NCBI GenBank assembly: GCA_947495075.1 | Contig: CANLXH010000002.1 | Span: 310,001 to 374,000 of the forward strand | Source: an uncultured Croceitalea sp. | GTDB lineage: Bacteria > Bacteroidota > Bacteroidia > Flavobacteriales > Flavobacteriaceae | Length of the DNA stretch: 64,000 nt | Reading direction: 5' to 3' | Shown: piece after piece, positions 62,301 through 64,000 of the stretch | Position numbering within the stretch: the first letter of the stretch is position 1 | Layout of the letters: the number at the start of each line of letters is the position of its first letter | The notes under the pieces: generated by a model | Seen by the model: the letters and a program-made list of their open reading frames with translations, nothing else | The model's database searches: none | Told to the model about the DNA's origin: nothing | Program-made: the position numbers and the translations under genes

Positions 62301-64000
62301 TTTGTTATATACGATATATTCCCATCCCTTGCCCGGCAGCTTTTTCTCCACCAAGCGGTTACGATGATCGTAGATGTACTGATAACAGAGCTCGTTGAGC
62401 TCGGTTGATGATACCCCGTCGGCGGTGCCGACTTTGGGCGGCAGCACATAGGTGAGGTTCCCAAAGTCATCGTATATGTAATAGGTGTCGTGCGCCGTAC
62501 CATTATAGGTCCGCTTGAGTACCACGCGCCCTTGTTTGTCCGTGAACTCTTCTGTGGTATAGTCCGTACCACTGGTCCAGTTCTCATCCTTGGTGATGGT
62601 CTTATACAAGTCGTTAGCTGGATAGAAGTTACCTGATACTAGATTAGGTAGCTCTGTATTACCAGAGGTAAAGCTCACCTCAAAATAAGGGACTTCATTA
62701 GCGGTATTTGTTTTATAGTCGAACTTGATCTCATGGCCGCTGCCCAGCTTCCAGTCCTTGCCAGGGGCCGCCTGTCTCAATGGCCTGTTCAGAGGCGAGG
62801 CCTCGAACTCAGTCTCACTGTAGGGATTGGCCTCCGATGTGGTCATCCCCACAAAGTCATCGGCGTACCTGGCCATATGGTAGGCCTTTGTTGTACTTTC
62901 TATATCACCCGTCCTATGGCTGCCCAGGTTGCCGATCCCCGGTACATAGGGCATCCACTCTCTGTCCTGCCTGCCGTATTGGTCATAGCCCACATGGGTG
63001 ACGATGTCCCTGGCATCGTTGGCATTGAACAGCTCCGAGAGGGGCCGCTCGCTCCCGTCCACCACCTCGAGAATCGGGCCGTAGAAGTACTGCCGTACGT
63101 TCACATTGGCACTGTAGTAAAGGTAGCTCCTAAAGCGTGAGGTGGTCGTATCGCTCCTCCATTTGTACTCCGTCCCATCGATGACCTTGTTGCCCTGCAT
63201 GTCATAGACCCCGCTGACCCCGGTGTCCGTACTGTCGTGGGTGTACGGGTGCACGATCCCGACCATTAGGTACCACTCCTCCAGTTGGGGCAGGTCCCCG
63301 TACCAGAAGTAGGGGTTGTTGTTGACCCCACCACTTAGGTTGTCCACGTTCTGTGTGCCGTGGTAGGTGTTCCCGTTCTGGGAGTGGTTGCGCCTCACCC
63401 ATACGGTGTACCTATAGGTCTTTGTCCTGTCCACGTTGAAGTAGTCCGTGTTCCAACCTCCATCGGAACCGCTGTCGGGCTCGTTGCCACATTCCCATAT
63501 CAGGGACGTCCCTCCAAAGGGGTCAGGGCCATAGATCCGCTTGTTCTCCACCGTGGCACCGTTCTGGTTGAAAAAGGGGGTGCTTCCGCTTCCCGCCGAC
63601 CAGTCCATGGTCCATCCGGGGGCGGTGTTGGGCAATGTCGATCCCATTCCCGTTCCGGAGGCCCTTACGGCCACTTGTTGCATCGGCCTGCCCAATCCGT
63701 CGTGGTAGGACAGGTTCTCTATGGTCTTGGTCGCGTTCTCGTCCTGGTACACCTTGGTACGGACGTAGTTCTCGTCGCTCGGGGCTATGTTGTAACTGGG
63801 ACAGCCGTTGCCCTCCCCTGCTTCCTCGGGGCAGGGGTCCGTGCTGTTCGTCGCATAGCCCAGGGGCATGAAACTGGCATAGATGGTACTGTTCCCGTCC
63901 CCATGGCCGTCCCCGTCCATGTCACTGTAATAGGTCTGGGGGGCAAGGTTGGTGATCATTATTGTACTGTCGTCGTGGTCCGCACTGTTGGACACGTATC
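59373..64000 (-). CDS. RHS-repeat polymorphic toxin with C-terminal JAMM (JAB-like) domain, N-terminus outside window
   Basis: More than 1540 residues visible, open at the window edge. Order: Ca-binding thrombospondin-3-like stretch (YYSDMDGDGHGDGNSTIYAS), DUF6443-like domain (KTIENLSYHDGLGRPMQQVA), many RHS/YD repeats, and the RHS core end (YYPFGLQHKGYNN; RNYDVAIGRFMSIDPLTEER; FVQNNPILRIDPSGLLD). A variable tip of about 235 residues from about 60080 follows. The tip has Glu in STEIGGVVYN, HTHP and, 14 residues on, PSAAD: the E...HxHP...SxxD set of JAMM zinc proteases. The core is strikingly GC-rich, while the tip has host-like AT content. Probably surface-delivered against neighbours. Confidence 0.88.
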   Translation of the reverse strand, partial: YVSNSADHDDSTIMITNLAPQTYYSDMDGDGHGDGNSTIYASFMPLGYATNSTDPCPEEAGEGNGCPSYNIAPSDENYVRTKVYQDENATKTIENLSYHDGLGRPMQQVAVRASGTGMGSTLPNTAPGWTMDWSAGSGSTPFFNQNGATVENKRIYGPDPFGGTSLIWECGNEPDSGSDGGWNTDYFNVDRTKTYRYTVWVRRNHSQNGNTYHGTQNVDNLSGGVNNNPYFWYGDLPQLEEWYLMVGIVHPYTHDSTDTGVSGVYDMQGNKVIDGTEYKWRSDTTTSRFRSYLYYSANVNVRQYFYGPILEVVDGSERPLSELFNANDARDIVTHVGYDQYGRQDREWMPYVPGIGNLGSHRTGDIESTTKAYHMARYADDFVGMTTSEANPYSETEFEASPLNRPLRQAAPGKDWKLGSGHEIKFDYKTNTANEVPYFEVSFTSGNTELPNLVSGNFYPANDLYKTITKDENWTSGTDYTTEEFTDKQGRVVLKRTYNGTAHDTYYIYDDFGNLTYVLPPKVGTADGVSSTELNELCYQYIYDHRNRLVEKKLPGKGWEYIVYNKLDQPILTQDANLRTNDQWLFTKYDAFGRVAYTGMINSGSSRSSLQTAADGHSGNLWVGPGSTTIDGKSISYDNGGYPNTGYSGLHMVNYYDNYVDTDGLSVPSTVYGQAKATNVKGLPTVGKVRVLSTDDWITTLTGYDIKRRPIYTASKNNYLNTTDIVEMRLDFTGRPLEARITHTKGSNAAIVTEDSFAYDHQGRLLTHRQSVDGQPQKTLVENSYDQLGQLAQKKTGGGLQQVDYNYNVRGWLKNINNTASLGNDLFAFKVNYNEPEVSGIGVAELFNGNISETLWKTANDGTKRANGYLYDALNRLKVTRFTDNMSSYTGQYNSAYSYDKNGNLSSLVRNTDNGSGSSQQIDALAYSYDSGNKLLSVTDNNGSAEGFNDGNTSGNDYTYDQNGNMTSDANKGITNISYNHLNLPTSVGISGGTISYIYDATGAKQKKTVGSTNTEYAGNYIYENGNLQFFSHPEGYVNAGGPGYDYVYQYKDHLGNIRLSYTDSDGNYEQILSSDFNTGFDGWEENGSVNYSLDNGRLKANVNSSWEGVRRPLAGVTTVAGETLTVKVDFNKGNTQSNVRLYLPEYNSGGTLVRYNVLTSNLQTGYGEYSLTMVDTGNSIGYVRIDKDNTNTGTETYFYVDYVSLSYGNLEIVEENNYYPFGLQHKGYNNVVSANGNSVAQKWKFQGVELEESLGLNLYEMEFRNYDVAIGRFMSIDPLTEERDWLTPYNFVQNNPILRIDPSGLLDVYGLNASTGDIEFIKETTDDFDTLVDSNTNEIISAEVDKGLLSDGLNIKNNGLETKNVTGGLGLAYDISLHTSTEIGGVVYNSGSEKMLNILPYGETTLEKNQNGEVVGMTAGFSFNIAPEWTSSDGSFTGVPHRIIHTHPGHPNAAPNATWLGMPKPSAADLNIADANHFYNGELPMRQGKIESNVFNNVKYGILARKNMTKNGRTSNASVYSIGGKWNLSKSNVNDVLKRN

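Larger units (their letters stand above)
54745..64000. mobile_element. Putative integrative mobilisable element at tRNA-Arg (right end outside window)
   Basis: Tyrosine recombinase next to the tRNA 3' end, followed by a MobC-like protein, a relaxase, a DUF6730-like protein, an IS1-like remnant and an RHS toxin island of very different base composition. I searched by eye for a second copy of the tRNA 3' end (TTGCTGGGGTCA) downstream and did not find it, so the right boundary is unknown and the RHS genes may or may not belong to the same element. Confidence 0.55.

Noticed and set aside
60236..63871. Several plus-strand and alternative-frame ORFs inside the RHS gene
   Set aside because: Shadows caused by high GC and few stop codons in the RHS body; no independent motifs.
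54817..64000. Second copy of the tRNA-Arg 3' end as attR
   Set aside because: No copy of TTGCTGGGGTCA was found by eye; the far boundary must be outside the window or diverged.

Overview
The window is chromosomal DNA of a low-GC member of the Flavobacteriaceae (Bacteroidota). The signs are Bacteroidota-type promoter boxes (TAnnTTTG) in place of strong Shine-Dalgarno sites, a type IX secretion C-terminal sorting domain, the DUF1800/DUF1501 pair, LytS/LytTR signalling, and the four-gene ligase-associated DNA-repair cluster. I cannot name the genus from the sequence alone.

Layout. 1-1.2 kb: end of fbp and a TerB-like gene. 1.36-7.74 kb: ligase-associated exonuclease, ATP-dependent ligase, DEXH helicase and PdeM, with a DUF559 nuclease unit wedged between the last two. 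8-12.2 kb: a TspO-like membrane protein and mfd. 12.3-20.7 kb: mostly minus-strand envelope, regulatory and hypothetical genes with many palindromic repeats. 20.8-32.2 kb: DUF1800/DUF1501, metG, a GIY-YIG unit, tex, an HDAC-like deacetylase, an M28 peptidase, ferritin and a tiny Cys-rich gene. 32.7-36.3 kb: an adenylate cyclase, an adenosine-deaminase-like enzyme and a Pycsar-type membrane effector, together bracketed by a 41-bp imperfect direct repeat. 36.3-54.2 kb: a short ssb, a membrane/LytS/LytTR operon, secreted proteins, peptidases and moaE-moaC. From 54.7 kb to the end: tRNA-Arg(CCU) followed by an integrase, mobilisation genes, an IS1-like remnant and a GC-rich RHS polymorphic toxin with a likely immunity lipoprotein. 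This looks like an integrative mobilisable element or island whose far end lies outside the window.

The most unusual pattern is a set of four dispersed palindromic repeat families, here called A to D. Families A and B each bracket a GIY-YIG nuclease gene and family D brackets a DUF559 nuclease gene, with the two copies in inverted orientation. Family C is seen only without a gene. Every family also has a copy lying in frame inside a conserved housekeeping gene: A in the ATP ligase, D in the repair helicase, B in mfd and C in metG. This suggests nuclease-mobilised palindromic elements, analogous to REP/RAYT systems, whose small derivatives tolerate or exploit insertion as extra peptide segments.

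A second candidate system is the cyclase/deaminase/Pycsar-effector cassette. A third is the RHS toxin with a JAMM-metalloprotease tip and its overlapping lipoprotein gene. All functions are read from motifs by eye; no database search was run.
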